A stretch of DNA of 64,000 bases from Gammaproteobacteria bacterium (GTDB lineage: Bacteria > Pseudomonadota > Gammaproteobacteria > Pseudomonadales > Ketobacteraceae), in assembly GCA_013178375.1 (NCBI GenBank), contig JABLXQ010000027.1, positions 17,247-81,246 of the forward strand. Reading direction: 5' to 3'. Numbering within the stretch: position 1 is the stretch's first letter; each line of letters begins with the position of its first letter. The notes beneath the pieces were generated by a model, which was not told where the DNA came from, ran no database searches, and saw only the letters and a program-made list of their open reading frames with translations. Positions 53,619-63,699 of the stretch are shown here, one piece after another. A program made the position numbers and the translations under genes.

Positions 53619-55748
53619 TTACCAGCAATCCCCACCCTGCACAGATCCTTCCCCAATTACCGGCACTTTCCCTTCCGCCAATTGCTCCAGCAGACAGCCG
53701 TACTGGTGCTTCGGCGCTTCCATGTCGAACGCAACATGGTGCCCGTTGTGGTCCGGGCGCAGCGTGTCCTCATAGCGCACCACCACGCCGGTGCGGTTGT
53801 CCTGGCCGGGTACAGCGATGTTGCCTGCCACCGGGTACGGCAGCTGTTTCGCGCCGGCGATGGCCATGTGGGGGAACAGGGTGGTGGCGTAGGTCGTGCC
53901 CAGGTCCGGGCCCGCCAGATCCACCCCCAGGGCCATCAGATGCGGCCGCTGCACATGCTCGCCCGAGCCCTGGTCATCCAGGCCGGACACCGCCAGCACA
54001 TGGGGCGCCGTCTTGGTGGGATAGCGGAAAACACCGTCCAGATGCGCTACCGGATCAGCGCCGCCCAGCAGCCATTCCATCAGCATCAGGAACGGATGGG
54101 CGTCGTCGATAATCTCGCCGGGCAGCAGGCTGATGACGCCGGCAAACAGGGAGGCCCTGGTGGCGTCGCTGTTGGTGAACAGCTTGATCCAGGTACCCGC
54201 CACGCCGGTGAGCACGGCGCCCTCGAACGCATCGGGGTCCGCCGCCAGTTGCAGGCTCGCGGTCCAGTTGCCGAGGGACTGTCCCATGACGGTCTGCATG
54301 TCGGGATCGAAGCGGAATTGCGCCACCTGGCTGGCGGCCACTGCGTCGGGGCACAGGTCGGTATCTAATGTCAGCTGATCGATGAAGCGGCGGAAATAAA
54401 CCCGTTCCCACACCATCTGGTAGTAGTTGTTGTACAGCGCCACCGGATTGAACACGTTGTAGGGAAACTGGCCGTAGCCATTGATCACGCCCAGATGGTC
54501 CACGCCCAGGTGGCCGCCGAAGCCGGAGCTGGCCCAGCCCCGTTCCGCCGCCACTTGCGACGGACCATTACCCACTTCCTTGATCGGCAGCGTCACCACT
54601 TCGTCTATAAAATCAATGCCAGTACCTGCATAGGGCCCCCGCGTGTACACCTGGATCGCATTGCCTCCGGCGCCGTGATGGAACATCAGCATGGGAAAGC
54701 CGGACGCCGGCATGGGCACATGCTTGGGAATGGTGACGACGAATGTCGCGTCGCGCGAATACTGCTGCACCGGCTGCCCGGCCGCATTCCACACCACGTC
54801 GCCGCCGATCAGTTCATAGGGTGCCTGTCCGCGCTGGAAACCGGGCACAGTCACCTTTCCCTCGATCACGCAGTAATCCGTAAAGTTCTCGCTGCGCTGC
54901 AGTCCGATGACGGGCTTTGCGGGCAATGTCGCGACGAACGCGCTGCCCTTGCGCAGGTAGACGGTGGGATCACCGGTGGTCCACACCGTTGCAGCCATGA
55001 TGGAGGTGGGTGCCATGGCCTGCCGCGCCAGATAATCCCGCAGCGGGGCGTAAGTGGCCAGTGTTGCGTCCGGCAGACCGGTTGCGTTGTCAGACAAAGC
55101 CGCCGCCAGCTGCGGATGTTGCCGCAGCACACTGCCCGCCGGCATTGGCACGCGGTCGGTCACGAAGGCGGCATAGGTGGTGTTGGGCCGCAAATTGACA
55201 CCCAGCGTCGGCAGCAGTTGCAGCAGGTGGTTCGGACGATAGGAATCGATTGCGCCCGTCATGCTGACCTGCAGCGGAAAGCGACGGCCATATTCCGGTG
55301 AATCCGCATCGACATCCACCAACTGGATCACGGCGTTCGCGCTGGTGTAATCCAGATCCGACTTGGGCAGCCGGCGCACATCGACATTCCCGGTGAACGG
55401 CAGATAGACCGGCATGATGGTGTGATAGCCACGCAGATCCAGCGTGTCCCGGATGCTGGTGACGTAGGTATTCGTCAGTGCGTGCGAGCGGCGTGGAAAG
55501 TCGTTGAGGTTGATGCGTCCATCTGCCTGCCGGCGCAGATCGGTGGGAAAGCCATTGTGGTAGAAATTGCCGGCGGTGAACGTTTTCAGGGTGGGGCTGT
55601 CGGTGGAGCGGCCATCGCGGGCCAGATTCATTTTCATTTCCACGACTGTGGTTCCGCCGCAACCGGCCAGCCAGATGACCGGCCAGATCGCCAGCAGCAA
55701 TGCCGGCCAGTGGTACCTTCCCGTTTTCTTTGCAAACGTTGCAAACAT
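53619..55748 (-). CDS. Large lipoprotein with lipase-like GxSxG (possibly VolA/Pla-1-like)
   Basis: A 709-aa lipoprotein; the signal ends VIWLAGCGG, a clear lipobox. The N-terminal 250 residues are beta-rich (FTAGNFYHNGFPTDLRR, DGRINLNDFP). The C-terminal part looks like an alpha/beta hydrolase: FPMLMFHHGAGGN as oxyanion region, nucleophile Ser in QTVMGQSLGNWTAS, and late His residues in RPDHNGHHVAF. The layout recalls surface-exposed VolA/Pla-1 phospholipases, but the match is only by eye. ATG 55748 is preferred over 55775 (GGGAGAACAGG upstream). It is convergent with the DUF72 gene. Confidence 0.72.
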   Translation of the reverse strand: MFATFAKKTGRYHWPALLLAIWPVIWLAGCGGTTVVEMKMNLARDGRSTDSPTLKTFTAGNFYHNGFPTDLRRQADGRINLNDFPRRSHALTNTYVTSIRDTLDLRGYHTIMPVYLPFTGNVDVRRLPKSDLDYTSANAVIQLVDVDADSPEYGRRFPLQVSMTGAIDSYRPNHLLQLLPTLGVNLRPNTTYAAFVTDRVPMPAGSVLRQHPQLAAALSDNATGLPDATLATYAPLRDYLARQAMAPTSIMAATVWTTGDPTVYLRKGSAFVATLPAKPVIGLQRSENFTDYCVIEGKVTVPGFQRGQAPYELIGGDVVWNAAGQPVQQYSRDATFVVTIPKHVPMPASGFPMLMFHHGAGGNAIQVYTRGPYAGTGIDFIDEVVTLPIKEVGNGPSQVAAERGWASSGFGGHLGVDHLGVINGYGQFPYNVFNPVALYNNYYQMVWERVYFRRFIDQLTLDTDLCPDAVAASQVAQFRFDPDMQTVMGQSLGNWTASLQLAADPDAFEGAVLTGVAGTWIKLFTNSDATRASLFAGVISLLPGEIIDDAHPFLMLMEWLLGGADPVAHLDGVFRYPTKTAPHVLAVSGLDDQGSGEHVQRPHLMALGVDLAGPDLGTTYATTLFPHMAIAGAKQLPYPVAGNIAVPGQDNRTGVVVRYEDTLRPDHNGHHVAFDMEAPKHQYGCLLEQLAEGKVPVIGEGSVQGGDCW

Positions 55749-56019
55749 CCTGTTCTCCCTGGCGAGTGAATCCATTTTTTTGGTTGATACGTTGCAGAAT
55801 CCGGCGCAGTTTGATTCTGTTTGTGCCGCAGTATAACGACGGGATTTTTTTACCTATGTTCGATTTCGTTAAGCGGCGTTGCTTTATTGCAGCCTGGTAC
55901 GGCGGTGCCGCGAACTTCGGTTTTATGCGGTCACCGTTTGCAGCGCGTGGCCATTTTTCCGCGCGCAGTTGCGGATCAGGCGGTAAACTGTGCAAAGCGA
56001 TGCCGCCCTGGAAAAGCCG

Positions 56020-56550
56020 ATGACCGATTCTCTTACCCATTCTTCCGCTGCCGACGAACACTGGATGCGCCGCGCCTTGCAGTTGGCCCGGAGCGCAGCG
56101 GATATTCACGAAGTGCCGGTCGGCGCGGTGATCGTGCGCGACGGTGTCGTGCTCGGCGAAGGCTTCAACCAACCCATTTCCGGCTGCGATCCCACCGCGC
56201 ACGCTGAAATCGTGGCCCTGCGCGCCGCCTGTTCCCGCGAAAAAAATTACCGTCTGCCCGGCGCCACCCTGTACGTGACGATTGAACCCTGTGCCATGTG
56301 TGCGGGTGCCATCGTGCACGCGCGCATCGCGCGGGTGGTGTTCGGCGCCGTGGAGCCAAAAGCGGGGGCGGTGGTGAGCACGCAGCGATTCTTCGAACAG
56401 CCGCAGCTGAATCATGCTGTGCAGTTTCAGGGGGATTGTCTGGCGGGGGAATGCAGTGAGGTGATCAGTGCGTTCTTCAAAACCCGGCGCGACCAGCAAA
56501 AAGCACTGAAGGCGCGCCTGCAGGCGGGAAATCCGGACGGGGATGAGTAA
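56020..56550 (+). CDS. tadA: tRNA-specific adenosine deaminase
   Basis: A 176-aa zinc deaminase converting A34 to inosine in tRNA-Arg(ACG), an essential reaction. Zinc and catalytic residues are His61-Ala-Glu63 in TAHAEIVALR, and Pro90-Cys91-x-x-Cys94 in IEPCAMCAGA. VPVGAVIVRDG and GAVEPKAGAVVS are further TadA marks. ATG 56020 gives the normal N-terminus. Its placement after guaBA and before mltF matches pseudomonads. Confidence 0.96.
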   Translation: MTDSLTHSSAADEHWMRRALQLARSAADIHEVPVGAVIVRDGVVLGEGFNQPISGCDPTAHAEIVALRAACSREKNYRLPGATLYVTIEPCAMCAGAIVHARIARVVFGAVEPKAGAVVSTQRFFEQPQLNHAVQFQGDCLAGECSEVISAFFKTRRDQQKALKARLQAGNPDGDE

Positions 56551-56572
56551 CGCGCGTTATTGCGTGCCCTGA

Positions 56573-58003
56573 TCAGTGCACCAGGGTATCGCGGTATGCC
56601 ACCATGTTGGCCGGCGCCGGCACAAAGCGCTGGTTATCGCGTTCGGTGGCCCACACCAGCGCGTCGTAATAGCGGCGGATATTGCGTACATACACCACTG
56701 ACTGGGCGCCGGCCCGGGCAAAGCCGTGACGGGTTTTGCTGAAATATTCCTCCCGCAGCAGCAGTGGCAGTTTTTCCCGCACCACGAACCAGTCGTTGGG
56801 ATCGCGTCCTTCGTGTCGCGCCAGCCGGCGCGCATCGAGCAGATGACCATAGCCCACGTTGTAGGCCGCCAGGGCGAACCAGGTACGGTGGGGTTCCTGC
56901 AGATCCTGGGGCAGCTTGTCATAGAGTTTTTTCAGATAGCGGGCTCCGGCGCGGATGCTCTGCTGGGCGTCGCGGCGGTCGGTGACGCCCATTTCCGTTG
57001 CCGTCAGTTGCGTCAGCATCATCAGGCCCCGCACGCCGGTGGGTGAGATGGCGTTGGGATTCCAGAGCGATTCCTGGTAGCCGACGGCGGCCAGCAGGCG
57101 CCAGTCCATGCCGACTTCCTCGGCAGCAGCCTTGAAGTCGGATTCGTATTCCACCAGCCGTGTATCCAGATGGGTCAGAAAGGTGCGGGCGCCAACGTAA
57201 TCGAACTCGCGGTGTCCGAAGAAGCGTTCCCGCAATTCTTCCAAATCGCCGGAGGCGTTGACCTGGTTGAAGAACAGTTCAGCCATGTTGAACAGCGAGT
57301 CGTCGACAGTGGCCTGGAACGCCCAGGATACCGGCTCTGCCTGCTTGATAGGGAAAGCGACCTGCAACTCGGGGAACAGGGGGCGGTAGGTCTGGAATGC
57401 GGCAGAGTCCATCAGGGCCACATCGGCCTGGCTGTCGTTCACCATATTCAGCAGGGTCAGGGCGGTGGCATTGGCTTTTTCTTCCCAGCGCAGGTCCGGG
57501 TGGCTCTGCTGCAGCTGCTGCAGGTACTCGGAATGACTGCTCTGGGCGAGTACCACCAGTTTGCGCTGATAGAGGTCTTCAATAGTGGCGGGGCGGGGAG
57601 TGCCGGAGCGGACGATTACATCCTGGGTGACTTGTTCGTAGGGCGATGTGAAGCGGAACTGGCGGCTGCGCTCGGGGGTGACGCTGAGGCCCGCCGCGGC
57701 CAGGTGGACTTTGCCGGTTCGCACCGCCGTCAGCAGTTCGCCCAGATCGTCGTAGGCCACCATGCGCATTTTTACGCCCAGATAGTTGGCAAAGGCCTGG
57801 GCCAGTTCGAACTCAAAACCGGTCTCCCGGTCCATTTCGCGGTAGTAGGTGGTGGGGCCAGTGCGGGTGGCCACGACCAGTTCCCCCTGCTGTTTAACCT
57901 GTTCCAGCAAGGGCAGGGCGGGTTGGCAGGCCGGTGTCAGTACGAAACCGGCAAGCATGAGACCCCGCAGGGTGGTTCGAGTCAGCCATCGAATAATAGA
58001 CAT
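56573..58003 (-). CDS. mltF: Membrane-bound lytic murein transglycosylase F
   Basis: A 476-aa protein. The signal ends LTPACQP and may be lipidated. A solute-binding-protein-like domain (about 38-265: LVVATRTGPTTYYREMD, GFEFELAQAFANYLG) is followed by a lytic transglycosylase domain (about 285-450). Its catalytic Glu is in LAAVGYQESLWNPNAISPTG (about residue 308), and TGVRGLMMLT follows. It cleaves peptidoglycan glycan strands to 1,6-anhydro ends. ATG 58003 is chosen over the longer frame at 58171 because the signal peptide begins there. It is convergent with tadA. Confidence 0.92.
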   Translation of the reverse strand: MSIIRWLTRTTLRGLMLAGFVLTPACQPALPLLEQVKQQGELVVATRTGPTTYYREMDRETGFEFELAQAFANYLGVKMRMVAYDDLGELLTAVRTGKVHLAAAGLSVTPERSRQFRFTSPYEQVTQDVIVRSGTPRPATIEDLYQRKLVVLAQSSHSEYLQQLQQSHPDLRWEEKANATALTLLNMVNDSQADVALMDSAAFQTYRPLFPELQVAFPIKQAEPVSWAFQATVDDSLFNMAELFFNQVNASGDLEELRERFFGHREFDYVGARTFLTHLDTRLVEYESDFKAAAEEVGMDWRLLAAVGYQESLWNPNAISPTGVRGLMMLTQLTATEMGVTDRRDAQQSIRAGARYLKKLYDKLPQDLQEPHRTWFALAAYNVGYGHLLDARRLARHEGRDPNDWFVVREKLPLLLREEYFSKTRHGFARAGAQSVVYVRNIRRYYDALVWATERDNQRFVPAPANMVAYRDTLVH

Positions 58004-58458
58004 AAGCAAGCAGGCGTCTGGTGATTTCCTGTCAGTCCGTCCGGTCAGGGCACCATTGCCTGGAGGCAAGGATTGCTGGCCGTAAGGTTTCTTCCCTGTC
58101 AGACACCACCCACGGAAACAGACGCGGATTTCATCGAAGTTGAATGGTGTCGGGTGTACTCGAAGTTCCACGCGGCGGCACGGCTGTGAGAGTGGCTGCG
58201 TGAAGCTGATTAATATTTGATCGGATTATATGGGCAGGCTTCTAGGCTTGTCGACCTAAAAATCATCCAGACCGTCATAACTGGGGCTTTATATATACTA
58301 ATCAGTTATTTAGCTGTGCTTTTTGTCACATTTGCCGAATCTTTGCAGCTTACCGGGGCCTTGCCTACGCTTAACTGACGGGTGGCGCACAAGCTGCGGG
58401 AGACTGGCTGCCGTGTCGGTCGGGGCTGAAAGCGTGAAACATCAAAGAGGCTAATTCT
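58004..58458. other. 455-base intergenic region, mltF to chemoreceptor
   Basis: No coding frame looks real here. The part near mltF is GC-rich; 58205-58330 is AT-rich (ATTAATATTTG, TTTATATATACTAATCAG) and probably holds the chemoreceptor promoter. A loose sigma-54-like pattern (TGGCGC...CTGC, 58383-58397) was seen but is weak. No riboswitch fold was recognised. Confidence 0.4.
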
Positions 58459-59598
58459 ATGTCTGCCATGGGAAAATCCATCGCCGCGCTGGCCGTGCCG
58501 GTGGTGGTTCAGTCGGGGTTTCTGATCTGGGCGCTGTCCGGAACGGAAGGGAATGGCGGCCTGATCGTCGCCGGCCTTGTCCTGGCCCTGGTGGCGGGTG
58601 GCATCGGGATAATGATGCTGAATCAGGCTAGCCCGCCAGCGGAGGACCTGCGTTTTGTGGAGGCTTTGCTGCGGGGAGAGCGGCGTCTTTCAGACCGCTT
58701 GCCGGAACTGGAATCCCGCCCGCTGAACCGGGCACTGAACCGCTGGCTGGAGAATCTGCAAAAGGTATTTGAAGGCATCTCGGGCAATCTGGACCGGATC
58801 AAGGTGATGAGCCGTGAACTCAGCAAGGTGTCGGGCAGCGCCGACACTGGCCTGGAGGAGGATACCCGCCATGTGGTGGAAGCTGTGTCGTCCATGACGG
58901 CGGCGGTGCATGACGCATCGCAGAATGCGGCCACTGCCGCCCAGGCGGCGAAAGACGCCAGCCAGGAAGCGGACAGCGGCCAGAAAGTGGTGAACAGCGT
59001 GACCAGCTCGATTCATTCCCTGGCGGGCGAAGTGGAGCGGGCCGCCACCGCCATCCAGAAACTGGAATCGGACACTGAAGCGATCGGCGCTATCCTGGAA
59101 GTAATCCGTGGTATTGCCGATCAGACCAACCTGCTGGCGCTGAATGCGGCCATCGAGGCGGCGCGGGCGGGCGAGCAGGGGCGCGGGTTTGCCGTGGTGG
59201 CGGATGAAGTGCGTACCCTGGCCCAGCGTACCCAGGAAGCCACGAAGGAAATCAACAACATGATTGCCCGGCTGCAGGAAGGCTCCAAGAATGCGGTGAG
59301 CGTGATGGCCCAGGGCCGCCGGCAGGCGGAGCTGAGCGTGGAGCAGGCGGGCAAGGCGGGTGAATCATTGAAGGTGATTACCGGCGCCATCGGTTCCATC
59401 AGCCGGATGAACGAGCAGATTGCCGCCGCAGTGGAGCAGCAGACTTCCGCGGCCGAGGCCATCAACGGCAGTCTGCGTCGCATGAGTGATTCTTCCGGGC
59501 AGGGCAGTCGCCGTACCCATGAACTGGGCCGCCTGAAGCAGGACATCGAAAGCACAGCACAGGAACTGGAACAGATCATCAACCGCTACGTCAGCTGA
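58459..59598 (+). CDS. Methyl-accepting chemotaxis protein without a periplasmic domain
   Basis: A 379-aa receptor. Two adjacent N-terminal membrane helices (about 8-26 and 33-53) have only a few residues between them, so there is no external sensor. A HAMP-like or linker region leads to the signalling hairpin, whose tip is [20 protein letters not shown] (about 217-236), then [18 protein letters not shown]. Predicted methylation helices flank it. It may sense an internal or membrane state, such as energy. No CheW-binding pentapeptide tether is at the C-terminus. It is followed by a strong terminator. Confidence 0.93.
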   Translation: MSAMGKSIAALAVPVVVQSGFLIWALSGTEGNGGLIVAGLVLALVAGGIGIMMLNQASPPAEDLRFVEALLRGERRLSDRLPELESRPLNRALNRWLENLQKVFEGISGNLDRIKVMSRELSKVSGSADTGLEEDTRHVVEAVSSMTAAVHDASQNAATAAQAAKDASQEADSGQKVVNSVTSSIHSLAGEVERAATAIQKLESDTEAIGAILEVIRGIADQTNLLALNAAIEAARAGEQGRGFAVVADEVRTLAQRTQEATKEINNMIARLQEGSKNAVSVMAQGRRQAELSVEQAGKAGESLKVITGAIGSISRMNEQIAAAVEQQTSAAEAINGSLRRMSDSSGQGSRRTHELGRLKQDIESTAQELEQIINRYVS

Positions 59599-59615
59599 GC
59601 GGTTACCGTCTCAAG

Positions 59616-59657
59616 CAGCGGGCCTGCCCGGACCACGGACAGGCCCGCTGTTCTTTT
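59616..59657 (+). terminator. Rho-independent terminator after the chemoreceptor gene
   Basis: CAGCGGGCCTG (59616-59626) pairs perfectly with CAGGCCCGCTG (59640-59650), followed by TTCTTTT. Confidence 0.8.
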
Positions 59658-59691
59658 GTGCGCCCTTGATCCCATCGGGCGGACGATCCTT

Positions 59692-59697
59692 TATAAT
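59692..59697 (+). promoter_or_regulatory. Putative -10 element of purL
   Basis: TATAAT lies 20 bases before ATG 59718. TTGATC at 59666-59671 is a possible -35, but with a long 20-base spacer. Confidence 0.45.
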
Positions 59698-59717
59698 GTG
59701 CGCCCTTCAATCCCCCG

Positions 59718-62700
59718 ATGGCCGAGACCCCCATGCTGCAACTCCGTGGTGCCCCCGCTCTTTCCGCTTTCCGCCGTACCCGCCTGCTGAATGACCTGCA
59801 ATCCGCCGTGCCTGCGGTCACTGGCCTGTACGCCGAGTTCATGCACTTCGCCGACCTGGGGGATGCATTGACCGCCGGGGAACATCAGGTGCTGGAATCC
59901 ATCCTGCGCTATGGCCCCACCGAAGCGGTGGAAAAACCCATTGGCCAGCTGCTGCTGGTAGTGCCGCGCCCCGGCACCATTTCCCCCTGGTCGTCCAAGG
60001 CCACTGATATTGCCCACAATTGCGGCCTGGCCAAGGTGAAGCGGTTGGAGCGGGGTATTGCCTACCACGTGGCGGCCAACTCGCCACTGAATACCGCCCA
60101 ATTGCAGCAGCTGGCTGGCCGCTTGCACGACCGCATGGTGGAAACGGTTTTTACCGAAATGGAAGAGGCGGCGCGCCTGTTCCGGGTGGAAGATCCACGT
60201 CCGCTGACAACGGTTGATGTGCTGGGCGGAGGCCGCGCCGCGCTGGCAACGGCGAATAAAACACTGGGCTTGGCGCTGGCGGAAGACGAGATCGATTATC
60301 TGGTGGCGAGTTTCATTGAACTGCAGCGCAATCCCACCGATGTGGAACTGATGATGTTCGCGCAGGCGAACTCGGAACATTGCCGTCACAAGATTTTCAA
60401 CGCCGACTGGGTGATCGACGGCGAGGCGCAAAGCAATTCCCTGTTCAAGATGATCAAGAATACCTACGCCTGCGGTGGCGAAGGCGTGCTGTCGGCGTAC
60501 AAGGACAATGCGGCGGTGATCGAAGGCTTTGAGGCCGGGCGCTTTTTCCCTAATCCGGTTTCCAAGGAATATGAATTCAATCAGGAGCCCGTGCATATCC
60601 TGATGAAGGTGGAAACCCACAACCATCCCACCGCGATTGCGCCGTTCCCTGGCGCGGCGACTGGTGCCGGTGGTGAGATTCGTGACGAAGGTGCCACCGG
60701 GCGTGGTTCCAAGCCTAAAGCGGGTCTGACCGGCTTTACCGTTTCCAACCTGAATATTCCCGGCCATGTGCAGCCCTGGGAGCAGCCGTACGGCAAGCCC
60801 GGCCGCATCGTGTCGGCGCTGGACATAATGATCGAAGGTCCGCTGGGTGGTGCCGCGTTCAACAACGAATTTGGCCGTCCGAACCTGAACGGCTATTTCC
60901 GCACCTATGAACAGCAGGTTGCCACGGTGAATGGCGCGGAAGTGCGCGGCTATCACAAGCCGATCATGATCGCTGGCGGTTACGGCAACATTCGCGCGGA
61001 TCATGTGGAGAAGGGTGAAATCCCGGTGGGCGCGAAACTGATCGTGCTGGGCGGTCCGGCGATGCAGATCGGTCTGGGTGGTGGTGCAGCGTCGTCGATG
61101 GCCACCGGCGCCAGTGCGGAAGATCTGGATTTTGCGTCGGTGCAGCGTGACAACGCCGAGATCGAGCGTCGCTGCCAGGAAGTGATCGACCAGTGCTGGC
61201 AACTGGGCGATGCCAACCCGATTTCGTTTATACACGATGTGGGCGCGGGTGGTTTGTCGAACGCAATGCCGGAACTGGTGAAGGACGGCGAGCGCGGCGG
61301 CAAATTTGAACTGCGCGATGTGCCCAACGACGAGCCCGGCATGTCGCCGCTGGCGATCTGGTGCAACGAATCGCAGGAACGTTATGTGATGGCGGTGGCG
61401 CCGGACGATCTGGAAATTTTCGATGCCATCTGCAAACGCGAGCGTTGCCCCTATGCGGTGATTGGCGAAGCCACAGAAGCCATGCATCTGGAACTGCACG
61501 ACGACCATTTTGGCAACAAGCCAGTGGATCTGCCGATGTCGGTGTTGTTCGGCAAGCCGCCGAAAATGCTGCGGGAATTTGTGCGCAAGTCGGTGGCGAA
61601 GAAAGCGGTGGCGGTGGAAGGAATTGACGTGACGGAAGCGGCCTATCGCGTGTTGCGTCTGCCCGCTGTTGCCAGCAAGAAATTCCTGATCACCATTGGC
61701 GATCGTACCGTGACCGGTCTGGTGACGCGGGACCAGATGGTGGGGCCCTGGCAGGTACCGGTGGCGGATCTGGCGGTGACTAGTACCACGCTGGATGTGT
61801 ACACCGGTGAGGCCATGTCGATGGGTGAGCGCACGCCGGCTGCCTTGATTGATGCACCGGCTTCGGGCCGCATGGCGGTAGGCGAGGCGATCACCAACAT
61901 CGCGGCGGCGCGCATTCGCAAACTGGAAGATGTGCGGCTGTCCGCCAACTGGATGTGTGCCGCTGGCCACCCCGGTGAAGATCAGGCGCTGTTCGATACG
62001 GTGAAAGCCGTGGGCATGGAGTTGTGCCCGGCGTTGGGCATTACCATTCCGGTGGGCAAGGATTCCATGTCCATGCGCACGCAGTGGCAGGATGGCAGCG
62101 AGAAAAAAGCGGTCACTGCGCCGCTGTCGCTGATCATCTCCGCATTTGCGCCGGTGCTGGATGTGCGCAAGACAGTGACGCCGCAATTGCAGGTGGATGC
62201 CGGACCTTCTCTCCTGCTGCTGATCGATCTGGGGTATGGCAAGAATCGCTTGGGTGCCACTGCGCTGGCGCAGGTGTACAACCAGCTGGGCGATGCCTGT
62301 GCCGATGTGGAAAGCGCACCGCACCTGAAAGCGTTTTTCGACCAGATTCAAAATCTGCTGCAGCAGGAAAAACTGCTGGCGTACCACGACCGTTCCGATG
62401 GTGGCCTGCTGGCAACCGTGTGTGAAATGGCGTTTGCCGCGCACACCGGCGTGAGTGTGGATATCACCGCGTTGGGCGAGGAAATTCCCGCGCTGTTCAA
62501 CGAGGAACTGGGCGCCGTGATCCAGGTGCGCGCAGCCGATGCCCTGGCGATTGCGACGCAACTGAAACAGGCCGGCCTGCCGGTGCATGATATTGGTACA
62601 CTGAACAACAGTGGCCAGATTGAAATCCATTGCCGCGACAACATCCTGCTGAGTGAATCCCGCATCGCGCTGGAGCAGGCGTGGGCGGAAACCAGTTTCC

Positions 62701-63617
62701 GCGTTCAATCCCTGCGCGACAACAGCGAATGCGCGCATCAGGAGTTCGATCAGATCGCCCGTAACGATGATCCGGGCATCAGCCCGCTGCTGACCTTCGA
62801 TCCGCAGCAAAATATTGCAGCGCCCATGATCAGCACCGGCGTGCGTCCGCGCGTGGCGATTCTGCGCGAGCAGGGCGTGAACGGGCATGTGGAAATGGCC
62901 GGTGCGTTCCACAAGGCGGGCTTCACGCCGGTGGATGTGCACATGAGCGACATCCTGTCCGGCCGCGTGACGCTGGAGCAGTTCAAGGGTCTGGTGGCGT
63001 GCGGCGGTTTCTCTTACGGCGACGTGCTGGGCGCGGGCGAGGGCTGGGCCAAGTCGATTCTGTTCAATGCGGCGGCACGGGAACAGTTCACCACGTTCTT
63101 CGCGCGCTCCGATGCGTTCGCACTCGGCGTGTGCAACGGTTGCCAGATGATGTCAAACCTGCATGAGCTGGTGCCCGGCGCCGGTTACTGGCCGCACTTC
63201 GTGCGCAACCAGTCGGAGCGGTTCGAGGCACGGGTGTGCACGGTGGAAGTGCAGCAGTCGAACTCGATCCTGCTGCAGGGTATGGAAGGTTCGCGTTTGC
63301 CGATCGCGGTGGCGCACGGAGAAGGCCGCGCGGAATTTGCGTCGGCGCAGCAGATCGATGCGGCGGCAAAATCCAGCGGCATTGCACTGCGCTATGTCGA
63401 CAACTGGGGCAGCGTCACCGAAACCTACCCGGCCAATCCCAACGGCACGCCGCAGGGCATTACCGGCCTGTGCAACACCGATGGCCGTGTCACCATCATG
63501 ATGCCGCACCCGGAGCGGGTGTATCGCACCGTGCAGAATTCCTGGCATCCAAAAAGCTGGGGTGAAGACGGCGTGTGGCTGCGCATGTTCCGCAATGCGC
63601 GCAAGTGGGTGGGTTGA
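59718..63617 (+). CDS. purL: Phosphoribosylformylglycinamidine synthase (large, single-chain)
   Basis: A 1299-aa enzyme converting FGAR to FGAM with glutamine and ATP in purine synthesis. The N-terminal linker region has [16 protein letters not shown], and the first AIRS-type half has [14 protein letters not shown] and [20 protein letters not shown]. The second half has [19 protein letters not shown] text near 700 ([16 protein letters not shown]) and [12 protein letters not shown]. The C-terminal amidotransferase has nucleophile Cys in [11 protein letters not shown] and a late MPHPERVYR. Length equals other single-chain PurL. ATG 59733 (MLQLRGAPA) is a plausible alternative start. Confidence 0.97.
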   Translation: MAETPMLQLRGAPALSAFRRTRLLNDLQSAVPAVTGLYAEFMHFADLGDALTAGEHQVLESILRYGPTEAVEKPIGQLLLVVPRPGTISPWSSKATDIAHNCGLAKVKRLERGIAYHVAANSPLNTAQLQQLAGRLHDRMVETVFTEMEEAARLFRVEDPRPLTTVDVLGGGRAALATANKTLGLALAEDEIDYLVASFIELQRNPTDVELMMFAQANSEHCRHKIFNADWVIDGEAQSNSLFKMIKNTYACGGEGVLSAYKDNAAVIEGFEAGRFFPNPVSKEYEFNQEPVHILMKVETHNHPTAIAPFPGAATGAGGEIRDEGATGRGSKPKAGLTGFTVSNLNIPGHVQPWEQPYGKPGRIVSALDIMIEGPLGGAAFNNEFGRPNLNGYFRTYEQQVATVNGAEVRGYHKPIMIAGGYGNIRADHVEKGEIPVGAKLIVLGGPAMQIGLGGGAASSMATGASAEDLDFASVQRDNAEIERRCQEVIDQCWQLGDANPISFIHDVGAGGLSNAMPELVKDGERGGKFELRDVPNDEPGMSPLAIWCNESQERYVMAVAPDDLEIFDAICKRERCPYAVIGEATEAMHLELHDDHFGNKPVDLPMSVLFGKPPKMLREFVRKSVAKKAVAVEGIDVTEAAYRVLRLPAVASKKFLITIGDRTVTGLVTRDQMVGPWQVPVADLAVTSTTLDVYTGEAMSMGERTPAALIDAPASGRMAVGEAITNIAAARIRKLEDVRLSANWMCAAGHPGEDQALFDTVKAVGMELCPALGITIPVGKDSMSMRTQWQDGSEKKAVTAPLSLIISAFAPVLDVRKTVTPQLQVDAGPSLLLLIDLGYGKNRLGATALAQVYNQLGDACADVESAPHLKAFFDQIQNLLQQEKLLAYHDRSDGGLLATVCEMAFAAHTGVSVDITALGEEIPALFNEELGAVIQVRAADALAIATQLKQAGLPVHDIGTLNNSGQIEIHCRDNILLSESRIALEQAWAETSFRVQSLRDNSECAHQEFDQIARNDDPGISPLLTFDPQQNIAAPMISTGVRPRVAILREQGVNGHVEMAGAFHKAGFTPVDVHMSDILSGRVTLEQFKGLVACGGFSYGDVLGAGEGWAKSILFNAAAREQFTTFFARSDAFALGVCNGCQMMSNLHELVPGAGYWPHFVRNQSERFEARVCTVEVQQSNSILLQGMEGSRLPIAVAHGEGRAEFASAQQIDAAAKSSGIALRYVDNWGSVTETYPANPNGTPQGITGLCNTDGRVTIMMPHPERVYRTVQNSWHPKSWGEDGVWLRMFRNARKWVG

Positions 63618-63626
63618 TTCGCAAAA

Positions 63627-63662
63627 CCAACCGGCGTTCTGCATTGCGCGGGCGCCGGTTGG
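63627..63662 (+). terminator. Stem-loop after purL
   Basis: CCAACCGGCG (63627-63636) pairs with CGCCGGTTGG (63653-63662), 10 bp. Only a short T-rich tail (TGTTCTT) follows. It probably ends both purL and the convergent gene. Confidence 0.55.
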
Positions 63663-63699
63663 AATGTTCTTCAGCGGTTGTGATGGGCCAATAAACGGC

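Noticed and set aside
58383..58397. Sigma-54-like promoter before the chemoreceptor gene
   Set aside because: GG and GC have the right spacing, but several consensus bases differ and no activator site is evident.
59691..62942. Minus-strand open frame of 1083 codons
   Set aside because: It is the antisense shadow of purL, with no domain signature and a biased Arg/His composition.
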